From positions 434,001 to 498,000 of the forward strand of contig NZ_CAJQZC010000002.1 of assembly GCF_907164555.1 (NCBI RefSeq): a stretch of DNA of 64,000 nucleotides, read 5' to 3'. Both the position numbers and the translations under genes were made by a program. Shown piece by piece: positions 53,898 through 62,808 of the stretch. The first letter of the stretch is position 1; every line of letters starts with the position of its first letter. The stretch comes from Paraburkholderia saeva (lineage in GTDB: Bacteria > Pseudomonadota > Gammaproteobacteria > Burkholderiales > Burkholderiaceae). The notes below the pieces were generated by a model, which had not been told where the DNA came from, did no database searches, and was given only the letters and a program-made list of their open reading frames with translations.

Positions 53898-54788
53898 ATG
53901 AGCCAACGTGCGTTCGATCTTGCGCAGCTTCGAACCTTCGTTGCGGTGGTCGAAGCCGGCACCGTTTCGGGGGCGGCGGAGCGGGTGTTCCTGTCGCAGT
54001 CGTCGGTCAGCGAACAGGTGAAAAAGCTCGAGGAGCGCGCCGGGCAGCCGCTCTTCGTGCGCAGCAAGCAGGGCGTCACCGCGACGCCCGCGGGCACGAA
54101 GCTGCTCGATCACGCGCGCCGCATCCTCGCGATGAGCGAGGCGGCGTTCGAGGACATGCAAGGGCGCGCGCTCGACGGCGAACTGCGGATCGCGATCACC
54201 GACTACTATCGGCCGCACGAAATCGCGGGCGTGCTGAAGACGTTTTCGGAGCAGCATCCGCGTCTGCGTCTGCATGTGACGGTGCTGCCGAGCGCCGTGA
54301 TCGACAGCGCCAGCGACGACGCCAGCTTCGACATCGGCCTGTCGCTGCGTCTCGTGACGCCCGAAAGCAAACGCCCCGCCGCCACAGGAAGCAGCCGCCA
54401 GAAAGGCTCGGTGATTCGCCGCGAAAAGCTGGTGTGGGTGACGGCGGCCGATGCCGATCCGCGCATCGCGACGCCATATCCGCTCGTGCTGCTGCCATCG
54501 AGCTGTCAGCTACAGCGCTTCGTCGTGAAACTGCTCGATGAGCGCGACGTGCCGTATGTCATCTCGCATTCGGCGTCCGGCGTGGCCGGGCTGCAACTCG
54601 CGCTGAAGGCGGGTCTTGGCATCTCGTGTCTGAACGAGTCGTCGGTGGGCGCCGGGCTTGTCGCCTGTCCTGCTTCGGTGCGGCTTCCCGCGTTGCCTTC
54701 AGTGGAGTTTCATTTGCTGCCGGGCCGTCCCGGCGAGGACGATCTCGTGACCAACGCCCGCGCCGCGTTGCAGCGCCTCTTCAGCTAG
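53898..54788 (+). CDS. LysR-family regulator of the divergent MFS gene
   Basis: 296 aa. N-terminal HTH ('LRTFVAVVEAGTVSGAAERVFLSQSSVSEQVKKLE', given in part) and a shorter effector-binding domain ('GELRIAITDYYRPHEIAGVL' onward). The divergent layout and 95-bp shared promoter with paired TCCATCGGA repeats argue for control of the MFS gene and itself. The effector is unknown. A hairpin terminator follows the stop by 13 bp. Confidence 0.9.
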   Translation: MSQRAFDLAQLRTFVAVVEAGTVSGAAERVFLSQSSVSEQVKKLEERAGQPLFVRSKQGVTATPAGTKLLDHARRILAMSEAAFEDMQGRALDGELRIAITDYYRPHEIAGVLKTFSEQHPRLRLHVTVLPSAVIDSASDDASFDIGLSLRLVTPESKRPAATGSSRQKGSVIRREKLVWVTAADADPRIATPYPLVLLPSSCQLQRFVVKLLDERDVPYVISHSASGVAGLQLALKAGLGISCLNESSVGAGLVACPASVRLPALPSVEFHLLPGRPGEDDLVTNARAALQRLFS

Positions 54789-54801
54789 GCCCCGAAAAAA
54801 G

Positions 54802-54836
54802 GAAGCGACGCGCCGCGTTGACGCGGGCGTCGCTTC
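54802..54836. terminator. Bidirectional terminator between LysR and chemoreceptor genes
   Basis: A perfect 10-bp stem (54802–54811/54827–54836) with a 15-nt loop. A residues precede it and TTTT follows within two bases. It lies between convergent genes. Confidence 0.8.
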
Positions 54837-54875
54837 ATTTTGAGCCTCAGGTTTCGGTCTGGCGTGAGTCCGAAA

Positions 54876-56519
54876 TCAGGTCGCAACAGCTTCCGGCAAT
54901 GCGCCTGCCGGCGCGCTGGCCGGACGTCGCGCCACGCGGGCGTTCAGGGAGGCCGACGTGCCTGTGCCCGTATGGAACACCGCGACTGCAGCCGTCAGAC
55001 GCCGCGCCTGGTCTTCGAGCGAACTTGCTGCAGCGGCAGCCTGTTCAACCAGCGCCGCGTTTTGCTGCGTCACCTCGTCCATCTGCGCGACGGCCAGATT
55101 CACCTGGTCGATGCCCGTGCTCTGCTCGGAAGCCGCTGCTGCGATCTCGCTCATGATGGCGCTCACACGTGTGATGGCATCGACGATTTCCGTCATTGTC
55201 GAGCCCGAGCGCTCGACCAGGTCCGCGCCTGCTTCGACGCGCGCCGTCGACTCGCCGATCAACCCCTTGATCTCCTTGGCCGCGCCCGCACTGCGTTGCG
55301 CCAGCGAGCGCACTTCGCTCGCGACCACCGCGAAACCGCGGCCCTGCTCGCCGGCCCGCGCGGCTTCGACGGCTGCATTGAGCGCGAGAATGTTCGTCTG
55401 GAACGCGATGCCTTCGATCACGCCGATGATGTCGCCGATCTTGCGCGAATCGCTGACGATGTGCGTCATCGTGCCGACCACCTGCTGCGTGAGTTCGCCG
55501 CCCTGCGCGGCGAGGTCCGATGCGCCCTGCGCGAGCGAGCTGGCCTGCTTCGCGTTCTCGGCCGTCTGCTTCACCGTCGACGTGAGCTGCTCGATGCTCG
55601 CCGCGGTTTCTTCCAGCGAAGCGGCCTGTTCTTCCGTGCGCTGAGACAGATCGGTGTTACCCGAAGCAATTTCGCTCACGCCCGTATCGATTGACTCCGT
55701 CCCGCTACGCACCGTGTTCACGGTCGCGATCAACGATTCCTGCATCTTGCGCAATGCCGCGGCAAGCTGCCCCATTTCGTTGTCACCGGTAATCGCGACG
55801 CGGCCGCTCAGGTCGCCATTCGCGATGCGCTGGAATTGCGCGATCGTCGCGTTCACCGGATGCACGATCGCGCGCACCATCGCTACGCGGCCGAGCCAGG
55901 CAAACAGGAGCGACGCCACCATGCCGACCGCAACCGCCACGCTCACGATATTGAAGCGGCTCTGGGCGTCGCCGTAGCGCTGCTCGCCGTGGTCCAGTTG
56001 CAGCTTCTCCAGCACGAGCATCGACTTCTCGAAGTTGCTGTAGAGCGTCGGCAGCTTGTGCGCCTGAAGCTGCTGGAATGCGGTCTTGTCGCTGGCCTTC
56101 AGCGCGGCCATCGCGGGTTCGACGCCTTCGTGCAGGAACGCATCGCGCTTGTCCTGCATGTCCTTGATGAGACGCTGCTCTTCGGCATCGTTGCCCGCAC
56201 TGCTCACATAGTGGGCGAGACGATCGTTCGACGATTTCAGATACTGGTCAAAGCGCTTGAGCACAGCGTCGGCGCCATCCTGGTCGTTCAGATCGACGAG
56301 CGACGCGTAGGTTGCCAGAGCGAGGCGCAGGCGCAGCAACTGGCCGGCACTGCCTTCAAGATCCGCGACTGCCGGCGTATCGACCGTGTACATCTGTTGC
56401 AGCGATTCGTTGCTGGCACGCAGCGACAGCAGGCCCGCCGCCGCACCGATCAGCAGGACGATTCCAAAAAAGGCAACCATCAGGCTCAGGTACGCGCGAA
56501 TCGACAAATTCTTCAACAT
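54876..56519 (-). CDS. Methyl-accepting chemotaxis protein (four-helix-bundle sensor)
   Basis: 547 aa from ATG 56519, which has GGAG 8 nt upstream; the frame to 56681 is not protein-like. TM1 ~10–31; Tar-like helical periplasmic sensor ~32–188; TM2 ~190–212; HAMP ~213–265; signalling domain to ~520 with the hairpin tip '[20 protein letters not shown]' (20 residues) and methylation helices. It signals to CheA/CheW. There is no C-terminal CheR-binding pentapeptide (it ends 'LPEAVAT'). No che genes are adjacent, so it is an orphan receptor of unknown ligand. Confidence 0.95.
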   Translation of the reverse strand: MLKNLSIRAYLSLMVAFFGIVLLIGAAAGLLSLRASNESLQQMYTVDTPAVADLEGSAGQLLRLRLALATYASLVDLNDQDGADAVLKRFDQYLKSSNDRLAHYVSSAGNDAEEQRLIKDMQDKRDAFLHEGVEPAMAALKASDKTAFQQLQAHKLPTLYSNFEKSMLVLEKLQLDHGEQRYGDAQSRFNIVSVAVAVGMVASLLFAWLGRVAMVRAIVHPVNATIAQFQRIANGDLSGRVAITGDNEMGQLAAALRKMQESLIATVNTVRSGTESIDTGVSEIASGNTDLSQRTEEQAASLEETAASIEQLTSTVKQTAENAKQASSLAQGASDLAAQGGELTQQVVGTMTHIVSDSRKIGDIIGVIEGIAFQTNILALNAAVEAARAGEQGRGFAVVASEVRSLAQRSAGAAKEIKGLIGESTARVEAGADLVERSGSTMTEIVDAITRVSAIMSEIAAAASEQSTGIDQVNLAVAQMDEVTQQNAALVEQAAAAASSLEDQARRLTAAVAVFHTGTGTSASLNARVARRPASAPAGALPEAVAT

Positions 56520-56771
56520 ACATTCTTCTCCGTGATGCAGCCCCGGCGGGTCCGGCGCCTCGTGTGCGGCTGGACTCCCGCGTGTTCGCTGTATCCCGGC
56601 CGCCCCGCTCCATCCGTCTTTCGTTAAGCGGACGCAACATATCTGGTTGTCGGCCTGACGGTCGAAAACTTGATGGCGCAATGGCCCCGCACGTGCATCA
56701 AATATTGATGCGGCGCAATGTTTCAGACGGTGAACGGTGAGGGGTGACGCAGGGCAACGGCCGGCGGTCGT

Positions 56772-57413
56772 CTATTCCGCTATCGCAGCGGACGCCGTTT
56801 CGGGGTCCTTCTGAAGCCGCTGGCGCCGGTACCAGAACGTCCACACCGTCAGCCCGCCGTAGACGATATAGCCAAGCAATGCGGACGCGTGCGCGGCCTG
56901 CGGGTCGCCCGGATGTGACCAGACGATGACGCACCGTACGAGATTCTCGGACGTCATGAAGAGGCCCCAGACGAGCGTCATCATGCGCAGCGCTGCGACG
57001 AGCTTCGGACGCGTCTTCCAGTTCTGCTCGAATTCGGCGGCGCGGGCCGGGCTCTCACGCGCCATCGTCGAGCGCCCGAGGTAGTACACCATCGGACGCC
57101 GAAACAGCAGCGATGCGAGGAACGATGCGCCGACCATGCCGGACACGACAGGCTGTTCCAGCACGCGTTTCCCCGGGCCGCTGCTGATCTCGTGTGCAAT
57201 GAGCGACATCACGATCCCCGCGAGCACGAGCGCGCTCAGCGCGTCGAAGTGACGGTAGCGCGCGTAGTCCCAGATCATCCATGCGAGGAGCGGCAGCGTG
57301 GACGCGAGCAGACCGGCGGCGTAGCCCCCGTGCGGCGCCGCGAGGCGAAACGCGAGCCATGGCAGCAGCAGGTTCACGCAGACAGCCGACAGATATCTGA
57401 GCCGTTTTTTCAT
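56772..57413 (-). CDS. VC0807-family membrane protein
   Basis: 213 aa from ATG 57413 ('MKKRLRYLSAVCVNLLLPWLAF' region); the frame to 57602 is not membrane-protein-like. It has five or six hydrophobic helices. 'NLLLPWLAFRLAAPHGGYAA', 'FLASLLFRRPMVYYLGRSTM' and 'RMMTLVWGLFMTSENLVR' match the conserved pattern of the VC0807 family as I remember it. Function is unknown. It is upstream of the chemoreceptor on the same strand (252 bp gap, no terminator seen) and divergent from DUF4239. Confidence 0.8.
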   Translation of the reverse strand: MKKRLRYLSAVCVNLLLPWLAFRLAAPHGGYAAGLLASTLPLLAWMIWDYARYRHFDALSALVLAGIVMSLIAHEISSGPGKRVLEQPVVSGMVGASFLASLLFRRPMVYYLGRSTMARESPARAAEFEQNWKTRPKLVAALRMMTLVWGLFMTSENLVRCVIVWSHPGDPQAAHASALLGYIVYGGLTVWTFWYRRQRLQKDPETASAAIAE

Positions 57414-57673
57414 GCCTGTGATGTGGGCAGACCTGCTTGCCGCGCAAATCGCGGCGAGTACGATCCTGACCAGCATGGATCGCGTTCGACTTTCGGGATG
57501 TCCCACATTCTGCGCCAGCGCATACGGCGCGATCAACGGCCGCCTGTATTCGACGAACGCAACCGCCGGCAAACGATGCAAAATGCGGCGTTGCGCACTC
57601 ACGGGGATGACCCGCCTTGCCTGTCCCAGCGGCTTGACGGAAAGTGGCGAAACATTGACCGGAGCATCGTGCC

Positions 57674-58471
57674 ATGACCGAAGTGGAGTCCGGATTGCTG
57701 GTGTTCATCGTGCTCCTGATTGCGACGGGGTTCGGCGTGCTCGTGCGGCCGTTGCTGCCGGAAGAGCACAAGGCGCACGAAACCGTGCAGCTGATCCAGC
57801 TCGTGATCGGCATGCTGGTCACGTTCGCCGCGCTGGTGCTGGGTTTGATGACCGCGTCGGCGAAAACCAGCTTCGACACGGTTGCGAACGATTTCCGCGC
57901 CTACGCCGCCGACCTGATCCAGCTCGACTTCAAGCTACGTGATTACGGCCCGGACGCAGCGGATGCGCGCTCGATGCTGCGTGCCTACACCGCCGAAGCG
58001 ATTGCGACGACGTGGCCGCAGGAAACACCGCCGCCCGGCGACTACTACAGGAAGAACGTCCCGCATGATCCGCAGAACCTGGAAAATCCGCGGCTCGGCC
58101 GTCTGCTCGATCAGGCTGAAAGCCAGATTCGCGGCCTCAATCCGCCCGACGCGTTCCACCGGACGCTCGCCACCGACGTACTCGACCAGTTCACAGTAGT
58201 GAGCAAGGCGCGCTGGAAACTGATCGAGGAATCGCACAGCTCGCTTTCCGACCCGTTCTTCCTGACGCTCACGTTCTGGCTGGCGATCATCTTTCTGAGC
58301 TTCGGGTTGATCGCGCCGCGCAACGCGCTCGCGCTGGTCACGATCACGCTCGGCGCGCTATCGATCGCGTCGGCGATTTACGGCATCGTCGATCTCGATA
58401 CGCCGTTCACGGGACCCATCACCGTTCCCAGCCAGCCGATGCGAGACGCGCTAGCGCATCTGCTCAGCTAG
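57674..58471 (+). CDS. DUF4239-family membrane protein (bestrophin-like)
   Basis: 265 aa. Two N-terminal helices (~8–28, 41–62; 'LIQLVIGMLVTFAALVLGLM'), a soluble helical middle (~65–200), and two C-terminal helices (~205–225, 229–247; 'LTFWLAIIFLSFGLIAPRN'). The layout and the 'GLMTASAKTSFDT' region match DUF4239, which has been described as bestrophin-like. A role in ion flux is possible but unproven. GGAG lies 10 nt before ATG 57674. Confidence 0.78.
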   Translation: MTEVESGLLVFIVLLIATGFGVLVRPLLPEEHKAHETVQLIQLVIGMLVTFAALVLGLMTASAKTSFDTVANDFRAYAADLIQLDFKLRDYGPDAADARSMLRAYTAEAIATTWPQETPPPGDYYRKNVPHDPQNLENPRLGRLLDQAESQIRGLNPPDAFHRTLATDVLDQFTVVSKARWKLIEESHSSLSDPFFLTLTFWLAIIFLSFGLIAPRNALALVTITLGALSIASAIYGIVDLDTPFTGPITVPSQPMRDALAHLLS

Positions 58472-58488
58472 TCCTGGATCGTCGCGCT

Positions 58489-59127
58489 TTATATTTCGTC
58501 GACGGCAGTCGAGTTCTCGCCGCCGCGACCGCCCGTGCCATCAAGCGAGAAACGGTTGCGCGTGTCGATGTAGAAGCTCGCGCCAAAGCGCGCCACTGGA
58601 AAGAAATCCTGCAGACGCACGCGCCAGCGTTCCGTGTCGATCAGGCCCTCGCGTGCGTGTAACGACAGCACACGTCCGATAAAAATCTCGCGGCTCGCCG
58701 TTTCCAGCTTCTCGTGCAGGCAGCACTCGAACGCGACCGGCGCTTCCGCGATGCGCGGCGGCACAACCACCGTCGATTTTTCCGCATGCAGACCGACCAT
58801 TTCCAGTTCGCTGACGTCAGCGGAAAAGCGCTCACCACAACGGTGCATTTTTGCGGCCATGTCTTCATCGCAGATGTGCACGACGAATTCGCCCGTCGCG
58901 TTGATGTTGACCGACGTGTTCTTCAGTTCGCCATCCGCGAGACGGTTAATGCTCACCATCAGGATCGGCGGCTCTTCGCCGAGCATGCAGAACATGCTGA
59001 ACGGTGCCGCATTGACGACACCGTTTGCGCCCGCCGTCGTGATTAACGCGATGGGTCTAGGCACGATGAGGCTCGCCATCAGTTTGTAGCGTTGATATTC
59101 GGTGAGCGTCGAGAAATCGATATCCAT
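58489..59127 (-). CDS. Flavin reductase-like (FMN-binding split-barrel) protein
   Basis: 212 aa from ATG 59127; ATG 59154 is also in frame and neither has a strong ribosome site. Split-barrel flavin reductase family: 'YKLMASLIVPRPIALITTAG', 'NAAPFSMFCMLGEEPPILMVS' (in part), 'KNTSVNINATGEFVVHICD', and 'FECCLHEKLE'. Such proteins bind FMN and reduce flavins or act on unknown substrates. It converges on DUF4239 with an 18-bp gap. No partner monooxygenase is nearby. Confidence 0.87.
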   Translation of the reverse strand: MDIDFSTLTEYQRYKLMASLIVPRPIALITTAGANGVVNAAPFSMFCMLGEEPPILMVSINRLADGELKNTSVNINATGEFVVHICDEDMAAKMHRCGERFSADVSELEMVGLHAEKSTVVVPPRIAEAPVAFECCLHEKLETASREIFIGRVLSLHAREGLIDTERWRVRLQDFFPVARFGASFYIDTRNRFSLDGTGGRGGENSTAVDEI

Positions 59128-59435
59128 GGTTTTCGTTTGACTGGAACGGAACATGCTTTTATCGAAGAACCAGGGTTCATCGATTCGGGAACGTCATGCA
59201 CTTGTTTACCGTTCAGCGCCAAAAACCCGCAGTCAACCGCGCGCGCGTTTCGCTCGCAAACGTACAGACTGCCATGCACCTTCGCGTCACAGTGAAAGTG
59301 TGCGGTGCCGGTACAGACCGTGTCCGTTTTAAGACTAGCTGTTGCTATTTAGCCAAACACTAGCAATGACAGTCTTTTCGGTCCTATAGTTAAAGTGCTT
59401 TCTTAAGTTTGGTGTGCAGTGCGGGGAGGTGTGAT
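59128..59435. promoter_or_regulatory. 308-bp gene-free region before the small-gene pair
   Basis: The right half (about 59325–59420) is A/T-rich. It contains an inverted repeat TTGCTA/TAGCAA (59342–59347/59361–59366) and a -10-like TATAGT near 59386, suiting a promoter for the small genes. The left half would hold the flavin reductase promoter. No coding sequence seen. Confidence 0.4.
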
Positions 59436-59645
59436 ATGAAACGCAGAACACCGCGTCAGCTGGTTAGACTGCTTTCCGACATGCGGCATTCGGCGAATTG
59501 CAGAGTGCTTCGGGCAGCCGCAGCCAGTCTTGAGCTGGAGCGCATCCAGAACGAAGAAGATCCGGCGCCGCCGAGGCACGCCGAAGATATGGTGGATTCG
59601 CGGCAGGAAGTGTTTGCTGGAGCCCGACATGAAAAATTCCAGTGA
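59436..59645 (+). CDS. Small basic protein of unknown function
   Basis: 69 aa from ATG 59436, with a strong GGGAGG 6–7 nt upstream, which argues for real translation; an in-frame GTG at 59409 lacks one. The N-terminal half is basic ('MKRRTPRQLVRLLSDMRHS'), with a single Cys and an Ala-rich helix ('VLRAAAASLELERIQNEED'). The C-terminal half is acidic and probably flexible. No family is recognised. Its 3' end overlaps the next small gene by 17 bp, so the two are an operon. Confidence 0.6.
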   Translation: MKRRTPRQLVRLLSDMRHSANCRVLRAAAASLELERIQNEEDPAPPRHAEDMVDSRQEVFAGARHEKFQ

Positions 59646-59868
59646 ACAGTCCCTGCGTGGGCAGATCGAGAAATGGCTCGCGCCCTCCCCGTCGATTCCG
59701 CTGCACGTCACCCGCTTTAGTCGTGCCGCGCGCAACGGCAAACGTTACGTGTGCGTAGAGACATCCTTACCCGCCGGCACCCGCGCACTGTTTTTCTTCC
59801 GGCATCCTGATGGTTGCTGGTGCGTGTTTCCGCCGGTCGCCGAAACGCCGCGCCTTCACTTTATCTAA
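59629..59868 (+). CDS. Small conserved-looking protein of unknown function
   Basis: 79 aa from ATG 59629, with GGAG 6 nt upstream inside the previous gene. It reads as a small beta-rich domain ('IPLHVTRFSRAARNGKRYVC', 'GTRALFFFRHPDGCWCVFPP'), with a Cys-Trp-Cys near the end. I recall similar short hypothetical proteins in Paraburkholderia, but no function. It overlaps the end of the convergent DinB gene by 8 bp. Confidence 0.65.
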   Translation: MKNSSEQSLRGQIEKWLAPSPSIPLHVTRFSRAARNGKRYVCVETSLPAGTRALFFFRHPDGCWCVFPPVAETPRLHFI

Positions 59869-60376
59869 GTCCCGCTTCCCACATCCGCTGAAAGATCAGC
59901 AGGTCCAGTTCGGGTGCGACGCCGGTCAGTCCGGTGAGCATCGTGTGGACCTGCGCGCGATGATGCGTCTGATGATTGAACCAGTGTGCAAGACCAGGCG
60001 CGAGCGGCTGCACTTTCACCTCTGAAGTTGAGACTCTCCGATACGTAATGATGCTGCCGAGCGCGGCTTCGCCAAGCGAAATCACGTAGGCCGTGATGCA
60101 TGCGTCTTCGAGATCGCGGGCGTGGCGCAGGTCGTCAAAACGGTCGTACAGGATCGCGTCGAGCCTGTCGGGCGCATCGCCTTCGGACGTGAAGCGTTGC
60201 ATCCATACGCGGTCGGTAACGAGCAAATGATTCAACGTACCGTGTATCGAATGGAAAAACGCGCCGCGATCAGCGCGGTAATCGACGTCGCTCAATTGAC
60301 TGACCGCGTGATAGAGCCGCGCGTTAGCCCATGCGTTGTAGCGTGCGAACGTGTCGAAATGATCCTTGAGCGACAT
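59861..60376 (-). CDS. DinB-family metal-dependent protein
   Basis: 171 aa. Four-helix DinB fold with the predicted metal-binding histidines His50 ('LNHLL'), His135 and His139 ('HWFNHQTHHRAQVH'). 'ARYNAWANARLY' at the start is typical. Relatives include mycothiol- and bacillithiol-dependent transferases; the cofactor here is unknown. The gene is divergent from the HTH–citrate synthase gene and converges with an 8-bp overlap on the small-protein gene. Confidence 0.9.
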   Translation of the reverse strand: MSLKDHFDTFARYNAWANARLYHAVSQLSDVDYRADRGAFFHSIHGTLNHLLVTDRVWMQRFTSEGDAPDRLDAILYDRFDDLRHARDLEDACITAYVISLGEAALGSIITYRRVSTSEVKVQPLAPGLAHWFNHQTHHRAQVHTMLTGLTGVAPELDLLIFQRMWEAGLR

Positions 60377-60416
60377 GGCAACCTCCGTGCGTTTCCGCTA
60401 TCGTAGGTTCATGGAA

Positions 60417-60447
60417 GTTGATGTCAATCTTGATGCAATCAATCAAC
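60417..60447. promoter_or_regulatory. Nested inverted repeats before the HTH–citrate synthase gene
   Basis: GTTGAT/ATCAAC (60417–60422/60442–60447) encloses TTGAT–gca–ATCAA (60430–60442). The stretch is A/T-rich and sits 11 bp before ATG 60459. It looks like an operator or promoter rather than coding sequence, which supports the downstream start. Autoregulation by the HTH domain is inferred. Confidence 0.4.
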
Positions 60448-60458
60448 ATGAAACGATC

Positions 60459-61667
60459 ATGGCGTGGCTAAGCGCAGACGATGCGCTCAAGATTCTCAAC
60501 GTTCGCGCGCAGACGCTCTACGCGAACGTCAGTCGCGGAAAGATTCGCGCGAAGCGCGACACCAAAGATCCGCGCCGCAGCGTGTATCACCGCGACGATG
60601 TGATGCGTCTTGCAAAGCGGCCTCAAGGACGGCGCAAGGTCGAAGCCGTTTCGGCCGAAGCGATCGAATGGGGCGACCCGGTTTTGCCGTCCGCGATTTC
60701 GACCGTCTCGGCTGGCCAGCTCTGGTATCGGGGGCACAATGCGGTCGAGCTTGCTGCTCACGCATCGCTCGAAGAAGTGGCCGCGTTGCTGTGGGAAAGC
60801 GATGCGGTTCAATTTGACGACGCAGGGGTTGTCCCGGATGCAGACTCGAAGTCGGCGCCTGTAGACAACGCAACCGGCTCACTGAACGCCGGGCTGCTTG
60901 CGCTCGCCGCGCGCTGCGCGGGCGATCTGCCGACGTACGGACGTGCCGCGCCGCTTCTCCGGCTCGAAGCGGCCGACGTATTCAGGACGCTGGCCCACGC
61001 GATGCTCGGCCGCGAACCGCGCGAGCGTGGCCGGAAATTGCGCACGCAACGATCGCTCAGTGCGCGCATCGCAGCGACGTGGAATCGCCAGGAACACGAA
61101 GACCCGATCCGCCGCACGCTGGTCCTGCTCGCCGATCACGAACTCAACGCATCGACGTTTGCGACTCGCGTCACGATCTCGACGGGCGCATCGCTTTCGG
61201 TGGGCGTGCTTGCCGGCCTCACCACGCTCACCGGGCCGCTGCACGGCGGCGCTTCGGCGTCGATGAAGACATTGCTCGCGTCATCGGTGCAGACCGGCAG
61301 CGAGGCCGCAGTGCGCGAATGGCTCGCGCAGGGGCGTCCGTTTCCGGCGTTCGGTCATCCGCTTTATCCGGACGGCGACCCGCGCGCGAAAGCGCTGCTC
61401 GAACAGATTGATGTACCTGAGGAATTCAGCGAACTGGCTGCGGCGGTCGAGCGGCTGGTGGGAGAACGTCCGAACGTGGATTTCGCGCTTGCAGCGCTGA
61501 GCGTGGCTTGCCGGTTACCCGCGGGTGCGCCGCTCATGCTGTTCGCGCTTGGCCGCTGCGTCGGCTGGCTCGCGCATGCACTGGAACAGGCGGCCAACGG
61601 CAGGTTGATCAGGCCACGCGCGCGTTATGTCGGCGTGGCGCTGGATGGGGAGAACGCCCCACGATAG
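60459..61667 (+). CDS. Citrate synthase-family protein with N-terminal helix-turn-helix
   Basis: 402 aa from ATG 60459, placed directly before 'WLSADDALKILNVRAQTLYA'; earlier in-frame ATGs (60366, 60375, 60411) would translate an operator-like A/T-rich stretch. Residues ~1–55 form a MerR/excisionase-like HTH ('LYANVSRGKIRAKRDTKDP', 'YHRDDVMRLA'). The rest is a citrate synthase fold with the three catalytic residues apparently kept: His in 'GPLHGGAS', His in 'AFGHPLYPDGDPRA', Asp in 'PNVDFAL'. It could be an enzyme, an acetyl-CoA- or oxaloacetate-sensing regulator, or both. It is divergent from the DinB gene. Confidence 0.85.
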   Translation: MAWLSADDALKILNVRAQTLYANVSRGKIRAKRDTKDPRRSVYHRDDVMRLAKRPQGRRKVEAVSAEAIEWGDPVLPSAISTVSAGQLWYRGHNAVELAAHASLEEVAALLWESDAVQFDDAGVVPDADSKSAPVDNATGSLNAGLLALAARCAGDLPTYGRAAPLLRLEAADVFRTLAHAMLGREPRERGRKLRTQRSLSARIAATWNRQEHEDPIRRTLVLLADHELNASTFATRVTISTGASLSVGVLAGLTTLTGPLHGGASASMKTLLASSVQTGSEAAVREWLAQGRPFPAFGHPLYPDGDPRAKALLEQIDVPEEFSELAAAVERLVGERPNVDFALAALSVACRLPAGAPLMLFALGRCVGWLAHALEQAANGRLIRPRARYVGVALDGENAPR

Positions 61668-61690
61668 CGATTGGCCGCGCCAGGCAGCGT

Positions 61691-62776
61691 TCAAACCAGC
61701 CGCAGGTAAATCAGCTCGCGCTTGATATACGCGTAGAAGATCGGCGCTGCGATCACGCCGGGAATGCCAAACGCGGCTTCCATCACGAGCATCGCCACGA
61801 GCAGTTCCCACGCGCGAGCCTCGATCTGTCCGCCGACGATCCGCGCGTTGAGAAAGTACTCGAGCTTGTGGATCAGCACGAGAAACACCAGCGACATCAC
61901 TGCTGCGGGAAAACTGACCGACAACGCAATTGCGACGATCAGCGTGTTGGAGATCAGGTTGCCGATCACCGGCAGCAGACCGACGATGAACGTCACCATC
62001 ACCAGCGTTTTCGACAGCGGCAGACGCTGATGAAACAGCGGCAGGATCAGCAGAAGGAAAATGCCGGTGAACGTCGCGTTGATCGCGGAAATCTTGATCT
62101 GCGCAAAGACGATGCGCCGGAACGCCTCGGCAAACCGTGACACGCGCGTGACGAAAGCCGTCGAAAGCGGCAGCCGCTGCATCTGGCGCGTCGCGCCAAC
62201 GGCAATGATCGCGCCGATGATCATGCCGATCACCACATGCCCGAACGCCCGCGCCACGCTCTTGCCGCCCTGTTGCAGCATCGCGGAGTGCTCGTGCATC
62301 AGCATCGTTGCCTTCGACTTCATCTGTTCGGTGTCGACCGGCAGATATTCGGCAATCGAAGGTGGAATACGCCCGCGCGCCTGATCGACGAGTTGCATCA
62401 TCTGTTCGAGCAGCTTCTGCACGCTCGGCACGTCCTGTTCGAAGTGCTCGATGATGCCGATCGTGATGCCCGTCAGCGCGCCGACAATTGCCGCCGACAG
62501 CAGCACCACCGATATCCAGCGCGCCCAGTGGCTCGACACCCGTTTCTCGATCAGCGGCGAGATCGTGTGCACGAGCTGGTAGACGAGCATGCCCGCGAGC
62601 AAGGCGCCCAGCAGTTGCAGGTGCAGCACCGCCCACATCGCGAGAAACGCCACGATATAACTGCCGATCTCGACAGCGGACAGCTTCGGCAGACTCATAT
62701 CGCTCGTCAGCCTCACCGGGCGAGGGCGCAGATCCTGCACGTGCCTGTCGTCAGGTGCCTGGTTTCGCTTCGTCAT
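61691..62776 (-). CDS. AI-2E/PerM-family membrane transporter
   Basis: 361 aa. It has about seven to eight hydrophobic helices in the AI-2E family arrangement: an early helix pair, a long amphipathic middle (~115–175), then 'IVFAQIKISAINATFTGIFLL' (in part), 'TFIVGLLPVIGNLISNT' and 'IPGVIAAPIFYAYIKREL'. Members include exporters of AI-2 (TqsA) and PerM permeases; the substrate is unassigned. GGGAG lies near ATG 62776. It lies 33 bp downstream of uvrA on the same strand, possibly co-transcribed. Confidence 0.9.
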   Translation of the reverse strand: MTKRNQAPDDRHVQDLRPRPVRLTSDMSLPKLSAVEIGSYIVAFLAMWAVLHLQLLGALLAGMLVYQLVHTISPLIEKRVSSHWARWISVVLLSAAIVGALTGITIGIIEHFEQDVPSVQKLLEQMMQLVDQARGRIPPSIAEYLPVDTEQMKSKATMLMHEHSAMLQQGGKSVARAFGHVVIGMIIGAIIAVGATRQMQRLPLSTAFVTRVSRFAEAFRRIVFAQIKISAINATFTGIFLLLILPLFHQRLPLSKTLVMVTFIVGLLPVIGNLISNTLIVAIALSVSFPAAVMSLVFLVLIHKLEYFLNARIVGGQIEARAWELLVAMLVMEAAFGIPGVIAAPIFYAYIKRELIYLRLV

Positions 62777-62808
62777 GACTCTCCCGTCCCCAACCTGGTG
62801 ACGCAGTT

